Source: Actinomycetota bacterium (GTDB lineage Bacteria > Actinomycetota > Geothermincolia > Geothermincolales > RBG-13-55-18). From it: a stretch of DNA of 48,960 nucleotides. The translations under genes were made by a program, and so were the position numbers. The stretch is taken from NCBI GenBank assembly GCA_040757835.1, contig JBFLWJ010000003.1, forward strand, positions 98,000 through 146,959. The letters run 5' to 3'. Positions 1 to 9,900 of this stretch are shown piece after piece; the first letter of the stretch is position 1; each line of letters starts with the position of its first letter. The notes under the pieces are model-generated. The model searched no databases, was not told where the DNA came from, and saw only the letters and a list, made by a program, of their open reading frames with translations.

Positions 1-448
1 CCTGGGAGGTCCCGGCGCGCAGCCGCCTCACCGTGAGCGTGAACGACGCGGTGGGGCCGGACAAGGACGTCTCCATGCGCGTCACCTCCGACTACGCGGT
101 GGTGGCCGAGCGTCCCATGTATTTCGATTTCGCCGGCCATTTCCCCGGCGGCCATAACGTCATGGGGGCCGCCGCGCCCGCCACCTCCTGGTATTTCGCC
201 GAGGGGACCACCCGCGCCGGCTTCGTGGAATACCTCACCCTGGCCAACCCCGGCGACGCGGGCGCTCAGGTCACGGTGGAGTACATGCTGGGGAGCGGGC
301 AGGGGGACAACGTGGTCCAGACCTGGGAGGTCCCGGCGCGCAGCCGCCTCACCGTGAGCGTGAACGACGCGGTGGGGCCGGACAAGGACGTCTCCATGCG
401 CGTCACCTCCGACTACGCGGTGGTGGCCGAGCGTCCCATGTATTTCGA
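1..448 (+). repeat. Exact 127-bp direct repeat inside the surface-protein gene
   Basis: Bases 1-127 and 322-448 are identical at every position, 321 bp (107 codons) apart. Identity at the DNA level, including third codon positions, points to recent duplication or gene conversion of one module. The first copy begins at the window edge, so the repeat may extend further left. Confidence 0.9.
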
Positions 449-518
449 CTACGGGAGCGCGGTTTGGAGCGGCGGGAGCTGCGGGCCTGGGTACGACGCC
501 GCCGGCGGGGCTTTTTAG
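1..518 (+). CDS. C-terminal part of a surface protein with tandem ~107-residue modules
   Basis: The reading frame is open from base 3 and runs off the left edge, so this is the 3' end of a larger gene ending in TAG at 516-518. It encodes about one and a half copies of a module with the landmarks SWYFAEGTT, EYLTLANPG, VPARSRLTVSV and VVAERPMYF. The next gene carries a variant of the same module, so both are probably exported cell-surface or adhesion proteins; that role is an inference, since the missing N-terminus would show any signal peptide or catalytic domain. The last ~20 residues diverge (YGSAVWSGGSCGPGYDA) but still align with the GGH..G end of a module, so the stop is probably genuine. 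No enzyme motif is visible. Confidence 0.75.
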   Translation, partial: WEVPARSRLTVSVNDAVGPDKDVSMRVTSDYAVVAERPMYFDFAGHFPGGHNVMGAAAPATSWYFAEGTTRAGFVEYLTLANPGDAGAQVTVEYMLGSGQGDNVVQTWEVPARSRLTVSVNDAVGPDKDVSMRVTSDYAVVAERPMYFDYGSAVWSGGSCGPGYDAAGGAF

Positions 519-607
519 GGCTGGAGGCGGGACCGATAGCGGATGACCGGGGGAGATGCGGCGGTATGGGAGTGTTGGAAAGGCATCACCGTGAGGGATG
601 TGACGGC

Positions 608-3600
608 ATGAAGGTTATAGGAGGGGCCTGCCGGACCAGTGCCCCGGCTGGCGAGCACGGGAGCGGCGCGGAAGGAAGCCCGCGCGCCAGCCGGGACCGG
701 AGCGGCGCGGAAGGAAGCCCGGGCTCCGGTCGGCGGCCCGGCCTTTGGGTGGCGTTCCTGGTCCTGGGGCTGGCGGCGGTGCTGCTGCTCGTGCCCGCGG
801 CGGAAGCGCGCGCCGACGAGGGCCGCATCGTGGTCGAGCTGCAGGGCTCTTCCGCCACCTCCACCCATACGGGCAGCAACATCAGCGGCACCAACAACAT
901 CACCCGGCAGCCGTACAAGTTCGTGCAGGAGCGCTGGGGGAGGGATTTCCATTACGTACTCAGCGGCCTCTCCCGCGGCTCCTACAGCATCGAGTTCAGT
1001 TTCTTAGAGCCGGTGTACGCCCCGGGTCAACGAAAGTTCACCGTCTACGCCAACGGCGACAAGATCCCGTCCCTTACCGATGTGGACATAGCGGCGAAGG
1101 TCGGCCTCAACGCCGCCTACCAGGTGACGGTGCCCATCGTGGACACCAGCGACGGCAGGCTGGACCTCTGGTTCAATTCCCTGGATGGGAGCAGGGAGGC
1201 CACCATCTGCAATATCAGGCTCATCACCGTCGGGGAGACGGCGCTGGAGATCAACGTCATGGAGAACCGCCACTGGAGCGCCTATCCGCTGCGTTTCGTG
1301 AACGGTGAGGGACAGGACGTGCACGAGGCCGTCCTCGGCCGCCTGGGCTCGCGCTTCATGATCAACCCCGTGCCGCAGCTGCTGGGCTGGCGCCAGTCCC
1401 CCCTGGGCACCTGGACCGAGGACCTCTCCGAGCTGGTTCTGGCCTTCAAGGACGCGCAGGGCGACATCCGCTGCCTCCCCTTCACCGACCGTTACCCCGT
1501 CTTCTCTGACATAGACCAGGAGTTGACCCTGACCGGGGTGTCCTACGCCTGCTCCGACCCGGCCCTGTCCTTCCAGGCCACCGTCACCCTCACCGCCCCC
1601 TTCTACCCGCAGGACGCCAAGCTCTCCTCGGCCCCCTTCTTCTACGTGACCATCGCGGTGCAGGGGGACCTCGGCGGCGGCGAGTTCATCCTGGTGCGGC
1701 CGCACAAGGACGACAACACCGGGGCCGCCGCCCCGGTGGCGCTGGGCGGGGCCTCCTCCGGGTACAAGTACCGCACCAGGTACTCTTACGCGGACGAGAG
1801 CCGCAACAACGACCCGGCCGCCTACGGCGTCAATTTCTGGGAGAGCGTGGCCGTGGACGACGCCACCGGCGTGGCGCTGAGCTATGCCGACATCACGGAC
1901 ACGGGCTGGATCTGGGACTCGCCGGCGGGATATCCCCTGCCCTACGCCCACAAGGTCTACACCTTCGAGCCCCAGGGCTACTCCGGCCTGCGCTGGACGC
2001 CCGGCGGTAGCAGTGACGAACTCACCGTGGTGCTGGCCAGCCACACCAACGCCAACGTGCTCACCGTGCGCAAGGGAGCCAGCGACGTCCCCCACTCCTT
2101 CCTCTACCGCAAAGCGGCGGGGCCGGACCTGGCCTCCATCGAGGAAGTGGCCGATTACGCCCTCGGGGCGGAGCGGACATCCATCGAGGACAAAACGGCC
2201 TTCTTCGACGGCATACTGTCCGATACCTACGTCTCCCCCATGCCGGAGTCGGAGCGCGACCTCGCCGCCTGCGCCCTGCAGAGCTTCATCATCAACGCCT
2301 GGTGGGTGAGCGACGTCGCGGGGGAGGAGTGGTTCAGTGTCTGGGAAGGAAACTGCATGTTCCATTCCACCATCGACGTCGAGTACAACGACGCCTGGTT
2401 CTACCTCTACTTCTGGCCCGACCTCCTGGGGAAACTGCTGCAAGAGTGGCCGGGATTCGAGAAGTCCAACGCACAGGGTAAGTACCTCTCCCACGATATG
2501 GGGTGGATACAGAACGTCACCGGTATGGCTTACTCGCACGATATGCCGGTGGAGGAGAACGCCGACTACATACTGCTGCTTTACTCCCACTGGAAGACCA
2601 CGGGGGACAGCGCCTTCATGAGCGGCCTCTTCGCCGGGGTGAAACAGTACACCCGCTTTATCTGGAGCTGCGACAGCGACGGCGACGGCCTGCCCGACCT
2701 GAACGTGGCCAACACCGTCGACACCGGCTCTCCCGCCATCCAGAACGCACGCAACCAGACCTACCTGGGGGTGAAGGCGCTGGCCGCCTACCGGGCGGCG
2801 GCGGAGATGGCGCGGGCCCAGGCCTCCCCCGACAACGCCTTCATCGCCGCCTGCGAGCAAAGGATACGGCTGATCAACCTCACCCTGGAGCAGAAGCTGT
2901 GGCTGGGCGACCACTTCGCGGTATGCCTGGACCCCGACGTGCCGCGGCTCGACCGCGAGGCCTATTCCCTCTATGCCTCCAACGGGCTGCTCTACCTGCT
3001 CGCGGCGGGCCTGGACAGCGGGCTCACGGCGGACAACCTGGAGCGCTTCAAGCAGGATATCGCCACCGCCGCGTCCAGGACCGGGCGCCGTTATGGCGAC
3101 GTGCATACCAGCATAGCCAACGAGAACCAGTGGGTGTCGCAGAACCTGTGGAGGGACGCCCTGGGCTACTGGCTGGGGACGGAAGGCTGGCCGCAAGGCC
3201 AGCAGGAACGCCTTGGCCAATACTGGGACCTTCAGCACTACTACGCCACCAAGAAAAACGGCGGGTTCTGGGACGTGATCCTCTACCGCGACTACTACTT
3301 CCACGGCACCAGCGAGGCGATGAGCCTCGGATTCGACGACCCCGCCCAGGCCGACGCCTACGTAAAGGAAGCCGGCATGGAGGCCGGGGGGGCGCGCGGC
3401 GCCTACAACATGGACTCCACCTACTGGCAGATCCTGGGTTATTACCCCCGGGGCACGGCGCTCTTCGCCTGCGTGAGCGCCCTGGGGCGCCTGCGCCTGG
3501 ACCGCGCTTCCGGCTACCTGCTCTACGACCCCGCCCACACACCGGGGCGCGTGCCCGTCTTCTCCTGCGCGAATTGGGGTCTGCCCGAAGATAGGGCGGA

Positions 3601-5236
3601 GGAGCGCATCCCTGTGCTGGTCTTCGACGCCGCGGGGGGCGCGCAGAAGGTAAACGGCGGCCTGCTCCCGGCCCAGGTGGGCCGCTCGCAGTACCGGCCG
3701 GTGACCGGCCTTACGGCGCAGCCCTTCTCCTGCTCGCCCGGCTCCAGCGGCCCCCGCGGCCAGATCCAGGTGTCCTACAGCGACCCCACCGGAGCCATAG
3801 AGAGGGCGCTGGTACTGTCAGGCACGGAGACCATCAGGGAACTGACGCCCGGTCCCGCCGGGCTCACCTGGGACGGCAGGGACGCATGGGGCCAGCCCGC
3901 GCCGGACGGCACTTACACCCTCTACCTGGAGACAGAGTCGGCGGATCCAGCTGTTTATACCCCTCCCGCCACCCTGCGGCTGGGGGTGAACACCGACCTG
4001 CCCTCGCCCTCCGGAACGTGGTACCTGGCGGAGGGGTACACCGGCGCCAACGCCACGGGGGGAGAATTCGACACCTTCGTGCTCATCCAGAACCCCGGCG
4101 ACATCGTCGCCACCATCGAGGTAACCTTCATGCAGCCCGGCGGCGGCAACACCCCGCGCTCCTATTCCCTGCCGCCCCATTCCCGCTTCACCATCCACGT
4201 GGACGCCATCCTGCCCGCGGCGGAGGTGTCCACCTTCATCGCATCCGACCAGCCCGTGGTGGCCGAGCGGGCGGTGTACTTCAACGGATGGCTGGCAGGC
4301 CACGACACCATCGGCGTGAACTCTCCCTCCACCACCTGGTACCTGGCCGAGGGGTTCACCGGCGCCGACTTCGACGAATGGGTACTCATCCAGAACCCGG
4401 GCAACGCGGACGCCGCGGTGAATGTGCAGTTCCAGACCCAGGGCCAGGGCGTGGTTGACCGTTCCTACACCCTGCCGCCGCGCTCGCGCTTCACCATCCA
4501 CGTGGACGATATCCTGCCCGACGCCAACGTAAGCACCTTCGTGAGCGCCAATCAGCCGGTGGTGGTGGAGCGGGCCCAGTACCTCAACTTCATGCGCAGC
4601 GGCACCTGCTCCATCGGAGCGCGGTCCCCCTCCTATACCTGGTATTTCGCCGAGGGCTACTCGGGGTCCGGTTTCGAGGAATGGCTGCTGCTGCAGAACC
4701 CCTGGGACACCGATACCTCCGTCGACCTCTTCTTCATGCAGCCGGACGGGACCAACAGCACCCTGCGCGTCGTCGTTCCCGCGCGCAGCCGCTACTCCGT
4801 GCCCGTGCACGCGGAACTCCCCGGCGTGGAGGTCTCCGTATCCGTCTCGTCACAACGGCCGGTGGTGGCCGAACGCGCCATGTACTGGAACGGCCGCAGC
4901 GACGGCCACGCCACCCTGGGCACTCCCACGCCCGAAAACACCTGGTATTTCGCCGAGGGCTACACGGCCGAGGGCTACGAGGAGTGGCTGCTGGTGCAGA
5001 ACCCCTGGGAAGGCAAGGCCACGGTGAGGATCGATTTCATGCTCACCGGGGGGGAGACAGACAGCACCACCGTGGAGGTGGCGGGGCGCTCGCGCTTCAC
5101 CCTCAACGTGGGCAGCGTGGTGGGGGCCGCGGAGGTGAGCATCAAGCTTTCCTCGGATTTGCCGGTAGTCGGCGAGCGGGCCATGTACTTCCGGGAGCGT
5201 TCCGGCGGCCACTGCTCAATAGGAGCTATCGAATAG
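608..5236 (+). CDS. Large exported multidomain protein: malectin-like domain, glycosidase-like helical domain, FlgD-type Ig, four surface modules
   Basis: About 1542 residues from the ATG at 608, which has GAGGG upstream; the open frame starts earlier at 464. A hydrophobic signal segment lies near residues 47-70, behind an unusual Ser/Gly/Arg-rich leader. Residues ~76-215 (GRIVVELQG...) resemble a malectin-like carbohydrate-binding fold. Residues ~500-1010 resemble six-hairpin (alpha/alpha toroid) glycosidase-type enzymes; MPVEE near 646 and DSDGDGLPD near 689 recall the glutaminase A/DUF4965 and GH116-type groups. A FlgD-like Ig domain (TWDGRDAWGQ.APDGTYTL) follows, then four modules of ~100 residues from ~1136 to the end, each with TWY[LF]AEG[YF], IQNP or LQNP, and PVVAERA. 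It is probably secreted and acts on or binds a glycan. The substrate is unknown and no catalytic residues are assigned. It starts 89 bp after the preceding gene and may be co-transcribed. Confidence 0.75.
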   Translation: MKVIGGACRTSAPAGEHGSGAEGSPRASRDRSGAEGSPGSGRRPGLWVAFLVLGLAAVLLLVPAAEARADEGRIVVELQGSSATSTHTGSNISGTNNITRQPYKFVQERWGRDFHYVLSGLSRGSYSIEFSFLEPVYAPGQRKFTVYANGDKIPSLTDVDIAAKVGLNAAYQVTVPIVDTSDGRLDLWFNSLDGSREATICNIRLITVGETALEINVMENRHWSAYPLRFVNGEGQDVHEAVLGRLGSRFMINPVPQLLGWRQSPLGTWTEDLSELVLAFKDAQGDIRCLPFTDRYPVFSDIDQELTLTGVSYACSDPALSFQATVTLTAPFYPQDAKLSSAPFFYVTIAVQGDLGGGEFILVRPHKDDNTGAAAPVALGGASSGYKYRTRYSYADESRNNDPAAYGVNFWESVAVDDATGVALSYADITDTGWIWDSPAGYPLPYAHKVYTFEPQGYSGLRWTPGGSSDELTVVLASHTNANVLTVRKGASDVPHSFLYRKAAGPDLASIEEVADYALGAERTSIEDKTAFFDGILSDTYVSPMPESERDLAACALQSFIINAWWVSDVAGEEWFSVWEGNCMFHSTIDVEYNDAWFYLYFWPDLLGKLLQEWPGFEKSNAQGKYLSHDMGWIQNVTGMAYSHDMPVEENADYILLLYSHWKTTGDSAFMSGLFAGVKQYTRFIWSCDSDGDGLPDLNVANTVDTGSPAIQNARNQTYLGVKALAAYRAAAEMARAQASPDNAFIAACEQRIRLINLTLEQKLWLGDHFAVCLDPDVPRLDREAYSLYASNGLLYLLAAGLDSGLTADNLERFKQDIATAASRTGRRYGDVHTSIANENQWVSQNLWRDALGYWLGTEGWPQGQQERLGQYWDLQHYYATKKNGGFWDVILYRDYYFHGTSEAMSLGFDDPAQADAYVKEAGMEAGGARGAYNMDSTYWQILGYYPRGTALFACVSALGRLRLDRASGYLLYDPAHTPGRVPVFSCANWGLPEDRAEERIPVLVFDAAGGAQKVNGGLLPAQVGRSQYRPVTGLTAQPFSCSPGSSGPRGQIQVSYSDPTGAIERALVLSGTETIRELTPGPAGLTWDGRDAWGQPAPDGTYTLYLETESADPAVYTPPATLRLGVNTDLPSPSGTWYLAEGYTGANATGGEFDTFVLIQNPGDIVATIEVTFMQPGGGNTPRSYSLPPHSRFTIHVDAILPAAEVSTFIASDQPVVAERAVYFNGWLAGHDTIGVNSPSTTWYLAEGFTGADFDEWVLIQNPGNADAAVNVQFQTQGQGVVDRSYTLPPRSRFTIHVDDILPDANVSTFVSANQPVVVERAQYLNFMRSGTCSIGARSPSYTWYFAEGYSGSGFEEWLLLQNPWDTDTSVDLFFMQPDGTNSTLRVVVPARSRYSVPVHAELPGVEVSVSVSSQRPVVAERAMYWNGRSDGHATLGTPTPENTWYFAEGYTAEGYEEWLLVQNPWEGKATVRIDFMLTGGETDSTTVEVAGRSRFTLNVGSVVGAAEVSIKLSSDLPVVGERAMYFRERSGGHCSIGAIE
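661..721 (+). repeat. 22-bp direct repeat in the leader of the large exported protein
   Basis: A 22-bp sequence occurs exactly at 661-682 and 700-721, a 39-bp (13-codon) period. It encodes GAEGSP twice in the polar stretch before the signal hydrophobic segment. It lengthens the n-region well beyond a normal signal peptide. Confidence 0.8.
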
Positions 5237-6400
5237 TCTATCTTCTTGCTTCTTCTTCAGCGAGGAGCACCATCTACGAGGACTACATCCAGTTAAGAGG
5301 GCCGTTCTGGGATCGCCCCATCGCCATAGATTTGCTTACCAAACCAACGTCACGCTGGTGCTTGTCCAACAGGCTTGTGAGCTTTTTAATAGCTATTTCA
5401 CACAGGCGCTTTCGTATTGATGATTTCTATTCAAAATGTCCTATTCTTCGATCTTGTCCTTGTATCCCCTGGGTGTCACCAACCTTCTTCGATAAGGGAT
5501 ATTTAAATAGCTGGCTATTCTTCTATGCTTTTCTAGAATATTTTGAGGCATCTCTTTGTATACTGGCCACCACAGATCACGAAATACGATTTTGTACAAC
5601 ATGGGCCTCCATCGTTTCTCGAGAATACTCTCCTCCTCGACCCTAACAAATATCAGGTATTTATCCATCCTTAGGGAGTAATTTGAATGCACGAAGCAGA
5701 GTTCAGCTATTTGATCGATCCTGCAAGTGATCTTCTTCCCGGGCAACCATGGCCCCACTCTCCTCAGAGTGACCATTCTAGACCCCTTATCAATCACCAA
5801 TATGTTTAACAATCTACCCTCTGAGTAAGCGCCTATCACCAGGAGAACCATTGTAACTGGGATGAGCCATAACAGTTCATATGAATCCCTGGAAATAAGA
5901 GACAGGATCGCAGCTGTCAATCCTGCAAGAATAATAAGAATTACTATGTACGATATGATTGCATCGTACAAGCAACATCTTATTACCATCCTTTCTTCAG
6001 ACTCTTCAACAATTTGAATCTTGTACATAGGCCAACCTATTCATTCAAATATTATGTCAAGCACTAGACTACCAACATCTGCCATGTTACCGATATTGCC
6101 AGGGATTAAGCCAACACCATTCGCTATTGTCTTTGACCAATATTCCTCAGCGCTCATATCATGGAGTATCCAATAATGGATACTATCCTTAGCAATGGAT
6201 GCTACACCGCAGGCAACTGAGAGGGGCGTGCATATCACATCTCCAATTAGACACCCTGCATCAAACGCGTAACCAAGGATTGAGTCGAGTATACCACCAC
6301 CACGCTTTTTTACGTGAGCATGGGGAAGGGCACACCCTAAACCATAAGAGAGCTGACTCATTACGTGCTCTAGTGATCCTGTTACAACCCCGCCTCTTAT
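5237..6400. other. AT-rich island between high-GC genes
   Basis: Base composition drops visibly from about 5237 to about 6400 relative to both flanks. The island covers the non-coding 5237-5440, the small membrane-protein gene and the 3' third of the RHS C-terminal fragment. I see no gene, terminator or repeat in 5237-5440. The transition falls inside the RHS tip-coding sequence, as expected for an exchanged toxin-tip/immunity cassette, but no mobile-element ends are visible. Confidence 0.65.
5441..6028 (-). CDS. Small membrane protein, candidate immunity protein of the RHS tip
   Basis: 195 residues. The N-terminus is polar, two adjacent transmembrane helices lie at about residues 25-45 and 52-72 (SYIVILIILAGL; LLWLIPVTMVLLVIGAY), and the remaining ~120 residues are soluble and basic. 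The helix-helix-cytosolic layout is like bacterial PH-type membrane proteins, but I do not recognise a family. The start is 12 bp after the RHS stop codon, on the same strand, with only a weak AGGTTGG upstream. Codon and base usage are AT-rich, unlike the rest of the window. Position directly behind an RHS C-terminus is the classic place for an immunity gene; function is inferred from context only. Confidence 0.6.
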   Translation of the reverse strand: MYKIQIVEESEERMVIRCCLYDAIISYIVILIILAGLTAAILSLISRDSYELLWLIPVTMVLLVIGAYSEGRLLNILVIDKGSRMVTLRRVGPWLPGKKITCRIDQIAELCFVHSNYSLRMDKYLIFVRVEEESILEKRWRPMLYKIVFRDLWWPVYKEMPQNILEKHRRIASYLNIPYRRRLVTPRGYKDKIEE

Positions 6401-6838
6401 CCCCACCGAGGCCAGGCTGCCCCAGTTGAAGCCAGCGAGGCCAGAGACGCCACCACCTGCGCCACTCGCGCCGTTCAGTGCCAAGTCCACGCCCGCCAGC
6501 ATGCTCCTCATACCGGCCCGGGCGGCGTTGATGCCGGCGATGGCGGCTTGGATGCCGGCATTGGCGGCGTTGATGCCGGCGATCGCCTGGCGGATGCCCT
6601 GGTTCGCCATGGCCAAGCCAGCGGCGATCTGGGCTTGTCCGAAATCGCCCATGCCAGCCAGCATGGAGAAATCGATGTTTATATTCATGGAAGATTGCCC
6701 CGTGGGGTCCACGCTGTTTATAGGGTTGTTCCCGCAGTACTGGTAGGGGTTTAAAGTGATGGGGCGGGATTTCGCGCCCGGGTGGGGGTCCTTGGTGAGG
6801 AACCTGCGCATCTCGGGTGAGTAGTACCTGGCGGGCAT
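6041..6838 (-). CDS. RHS protein C-terminal fragment: core-domain end plus variable tip (separated by an amber codon)
   Basis: 265 residues from the first in-frame ATG, but the same frame is open back to the amber codon at 6926-6928. Residues 1-48 are the end of an RHS-associated core (MPARYYSPEMRRFLTKDP, NPYQYCGNNPINSVDPTG), and the 29 codons upstream supply the preceding YFRDSETGLYY. After the core comes an alanine/glycine-rich helical stretch (about 65-110) with repeated AIAGINAA units, then a Gly-rich linker, then a hydrophobic and polar tip of ~120 residues that becomes AT-rich. In RHS families the sequence after the core is the variable toxin tip. I recognise no nuclease or deaminase motif; glycine-rich hydrophobic segments would fit a membrane-active tip, which is speculation. 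Confidence 0.7.
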   Translation of the reverse strand: MPARYYSPEMRRFLTKDPHPGAKSRPITLNPYQYCGNNPINSVDPTGQSSMNINIDFSMLAGMGDFGQAQIAAGLAMANQGIRQAIAGINAANAGIQAAIAGINAARAGMRSMLAGVDLALNGASGAGGGVSGLAGFNWGSLASVGIRGGVVTGSLEHVMSQLSYGLGCALPHAHVKKRGGGILDSILGYAFDAGCLIGDVICTPLSVACGVASIAKDSIHYWILHDMSAEEYWSKTIANGVGLIPGNIGNMADVGSLVLDIIFE

Positions 6839-6925
6839 GTAGTAGAGGCCGGTCTCGGAATCTCGGAAGTAGCCGGCGTAGGCGTAAGGGCAGAAGAGTG
6901 AGTCGTAACCGGTACGGGAGGTCTC

Positions 6926-6928
6926 CTA
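6926..6928 (-). other. In-frame amber codon interrupting the RHS gene
   Basis: On the minus strand the reading ...DPWGRVT stops at TAG and resumes in the same frame as ETSRTGYDSLF...YFRDSETGLYY, a continuous RHS core. The break is therefore a single substitution, not a frameshift. TAG is an ordinary stop for other genes here (surface protein, uppS, atpB, second CDF gene), so recoding is unlikely. Confidence 0.85.
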
Positions 6929-9900
6929 TGTGACCCTGCCCCAGGGGTCGTAGGTGAACCTCTTTGCCCAGTTCATGTTCTCGTCGGTTACGTAGATGAC
7001 GTCTCCACGGGCGTTTGAGTGCAGGAAGAAGGTCTTCTGGCCCGCGCCCAGGTCCTGGGTCATGGCCACGGGGTGGCCCGAGAGGTCGTAGGCGTAGGAG
7101 CGGATGAGGTTTCCTGCCGCATCCGTCTCCGCGAGCACGTTTCCGCCCGCGTCGTAGTGGTAGAAGACGGCGTAGGTCTGCACGGTGTACTGCCCCTGTG
7201 CGTCTCTTTCGTAGGCGCACTTGGAGCAGCGCCTGCCCCGGGGGTCGTAGCCGAAGGCGAGCTTTATGTTCTGCGTATCATTGGTGGCGGAGGCGAGCCT
7301 GGTCCCCCGCTCATAGGCATAGGCCCACTCCCCGTCCGAGGTGAGGTTTCCGCATGTGTCATAGGTGAAGCCGGTGTCCGTGCACTGGTTGGCGGCGTCG
7401 TAGGCGTGGGTCTCGCCTCCTCCCAGCGTATCTACCGCGGTTAGGTTGCCGTTGCCGTCGTAGAAGTACTTCTCGCTTGCCGTGATCAGACCGGCCGTCT
7501 TCTCGGTCCAGGAGGTGAGGCGGCAGAGCTCGTCGTAGGCATAGAGGTTCCTTATGTTTCCCTGCACCATGCAGGTGACGTTGCCGATGGCGTCGTACGT
7601 GTATTCGGTGAGCGAGCCTGAGTCTGCGAAGGCGGAGGATACGCTGGCCACCCTTCCCGCCGCGTCGTAGGTGAGGGAGGTCGGATAGGATACGTTCGGG
7701 CTTGTGGGGACGCTGTTATGAAGCGTGGACAGCCTGCCCTGGTCGTCGTAGGCGTATGAGATGGCGCCATGACCAGCGGGAAGGGTGAGGGAAGCCTGTT
7801 CGCCCGTGTCCCGGTAGGCGTAGGTCACCTGCGTGCCGCTTCCCCAGCCGCTCTTGGAGTAGCCGAGCGAGGTGAGTCTGCCCGCCTTGGTGTAGGCGTA
7901 GGTGCTGGTAAACCCCCCGGCGTAGCTGGAGGAGCCGGATAGCAGGCGCGAGGCCTTGTCGAAGGAGAAGTTTAGGGTGATGCCGGTTGCCGAGTCGCTC
8001 ACCTGGGTCATCCTGCCCGCCCCGTCGTAGGTGAAGGCGTAGGGGTTGGTGAGGTTGCCCTGGGGGTCGCGGAAGGCAACCTTGTCCAGGGTGCCATTCT
8101 TGCGGTAGGCGTAGTAGACCTCCCAGCTCAGGAGGGGATTGTTAGGGCCATCGGGGTCGGGGTAGGTCACCTTCTTCACCCCGCCCACCTCGTTGTATTC
8201 GACCTGGACCTGTCTTGCCAGGGCGTCGGTCTTTTCCGTCACCTGGCCCAGGGGGTTGTATTCGTAGCTGGTCTCCTCCCCCTTGTTGTCGAGGAACCAC
8301 AGCAGCCTTCCCGCCTTGTCGTAGTGGTCGTAGTCGGCAGTGTAGGCCTGGATATCCTCTCCGTCAGCGTCATGCACCAGAGGAGAGACCAGGCTGGTCA
8401 GCTGGGAGAGCTCGTTGTAGGAGTAGGTGAAGCAGTAGGTATTGTCGGTGGGACCATCCGAGCGGGCGTCCCGCGCTTTTCTCACGTTGCCCACCGGGTC
8501 GGTGGTCACGTAGGTGGTGGAGTAGCCCCCATCGGCATTGGGCGCGGTGACCTCATTCGCATAGTTCCCCCGGCTGTCGTAGGAGGTGGTTACGTCCTGC
8601 GGCATCTCGGTGAGGGAGACGTCGTAGAAGGTCGCCTGGGTGTAGTCGCCCGCGCACAGCTCCAGTTTGATCTCCAGAGTCGTAGCGTCCCCGCTGTCTA
8701 TGATCTTGAAGGCGGTGGCGGGGGCATCGGGCACGCCGGGCGTGCCGGCGTCTCCTATGCCGTAATCGCTTCCGCCTATGTAGCCGCGCACGCTTCCCTC
8801 GCTGGCGTACTGCCCCCCGCATGATGCGCGCGCCCCTTCTCCCTCGCCAGCCGATTGGACCAGCAGGCGCACGAAGAAGAGATAGCGGGTGTTGGGCTTT
8901 ACCTTGACGGTCTGGGTGGCGAAGTTGTCGCCGTCAAACGTCAACTCCGTGGGAGTGAAACCGTAGGCCGGCTTCAGGTAGTTCTGGTTGTCAATGCTCC
9001 AGCCCGTAGGACAGTCCCCGTCCCAGGTGCGGAAGGAGGAGTTCTCGACGGAGTTGAAGGAGGTGTCGCGAGTCCCGTAGAAGAGCTGCACGGCGTCGAA
9101 CTCCGCCCAGGCGTCCTGGCCCGTCTCGGTCACCTTCATGACCAGCTTGACCTCGATGGAGTCTATGGGGGAGGACTTCTCGAAGGTCAGGCTGGTGCGG
9201 TTCCATTCGAGGGAAGGATTGAGCTTCACAGACCTCGCGGTGACTGGACTTCCCCCGGAATCGAGCACCCGGTATTCCAGCCACAGCTCCCGGTTCGCGC
9301 ATGCGCTGTTGCGATAGGAAAAAGCGAGGGTGATATTCGCATCGTTTTCCATGATGCCAGGCAGGTCGACCTCTTGCTTTATGGCCATCTGCCCGGTATT
9401 TGTGTTTCCCTGGACTTCCAGCCTCTGCACCCTGCGCCCGGCGGCGGCACTGTCCGGGGGGTCTACGGTGTAGACCTGGTAGTCGGTAGCGCCCACTGGA
9501 TTGAGATTCTCCTCGGCGGTCCAGCCGTCTGCCACTCCGCTTAAGTAGTCGTTATCCTTTTCCATGGAGGGGTTGGTGATGTGATTTATGTAAGGGGCGG
9601 GCAGGGCCACCGAGAGCCTGCTGTTCTCGGTGGCCTCGTCCCGCAAGACCACCGTCTGGGCGTCGTTTGCCTCCGTGGTCTTGAAGTAGCTCTGCCCGCC
9701 GCCGTATTCGATGCTCACCTTGTCCCCGTCGGGGGAGGTGACCTGGGTGGGGTTGTTCGAGGCGATGGCGGAGGCGGTGTAGTCGGTGGTTGCGGTGGCT
9801 TTTTCGGTGGAGTTCAAATCGTCCGTCAACCGGGTCACGTTGCCCCGGCCGTCGTAGAGCATGCTGGTGCTCCCCAGCGGGGTCGAGAGGTCTGAGTAGT

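Noticed and set aside
1..448. Spaced direct repeats as a CRISPR array
   Set aside because: Only two units, 127 bp long and in frame within a coding sequence.
1004..3538. 844-codon open frame antisense to the large surface protein
   Set aside because: Composition-driven shadow of a high-GC gene; low-complexity Gly/His/Val-rich translation with no domain.
6926..6928. Amber codon as pyrrolysine or other recoding
   Set aside because: Several intact genes in the window end in TAG, and no suppressor tRNA or PYL structure is visible.
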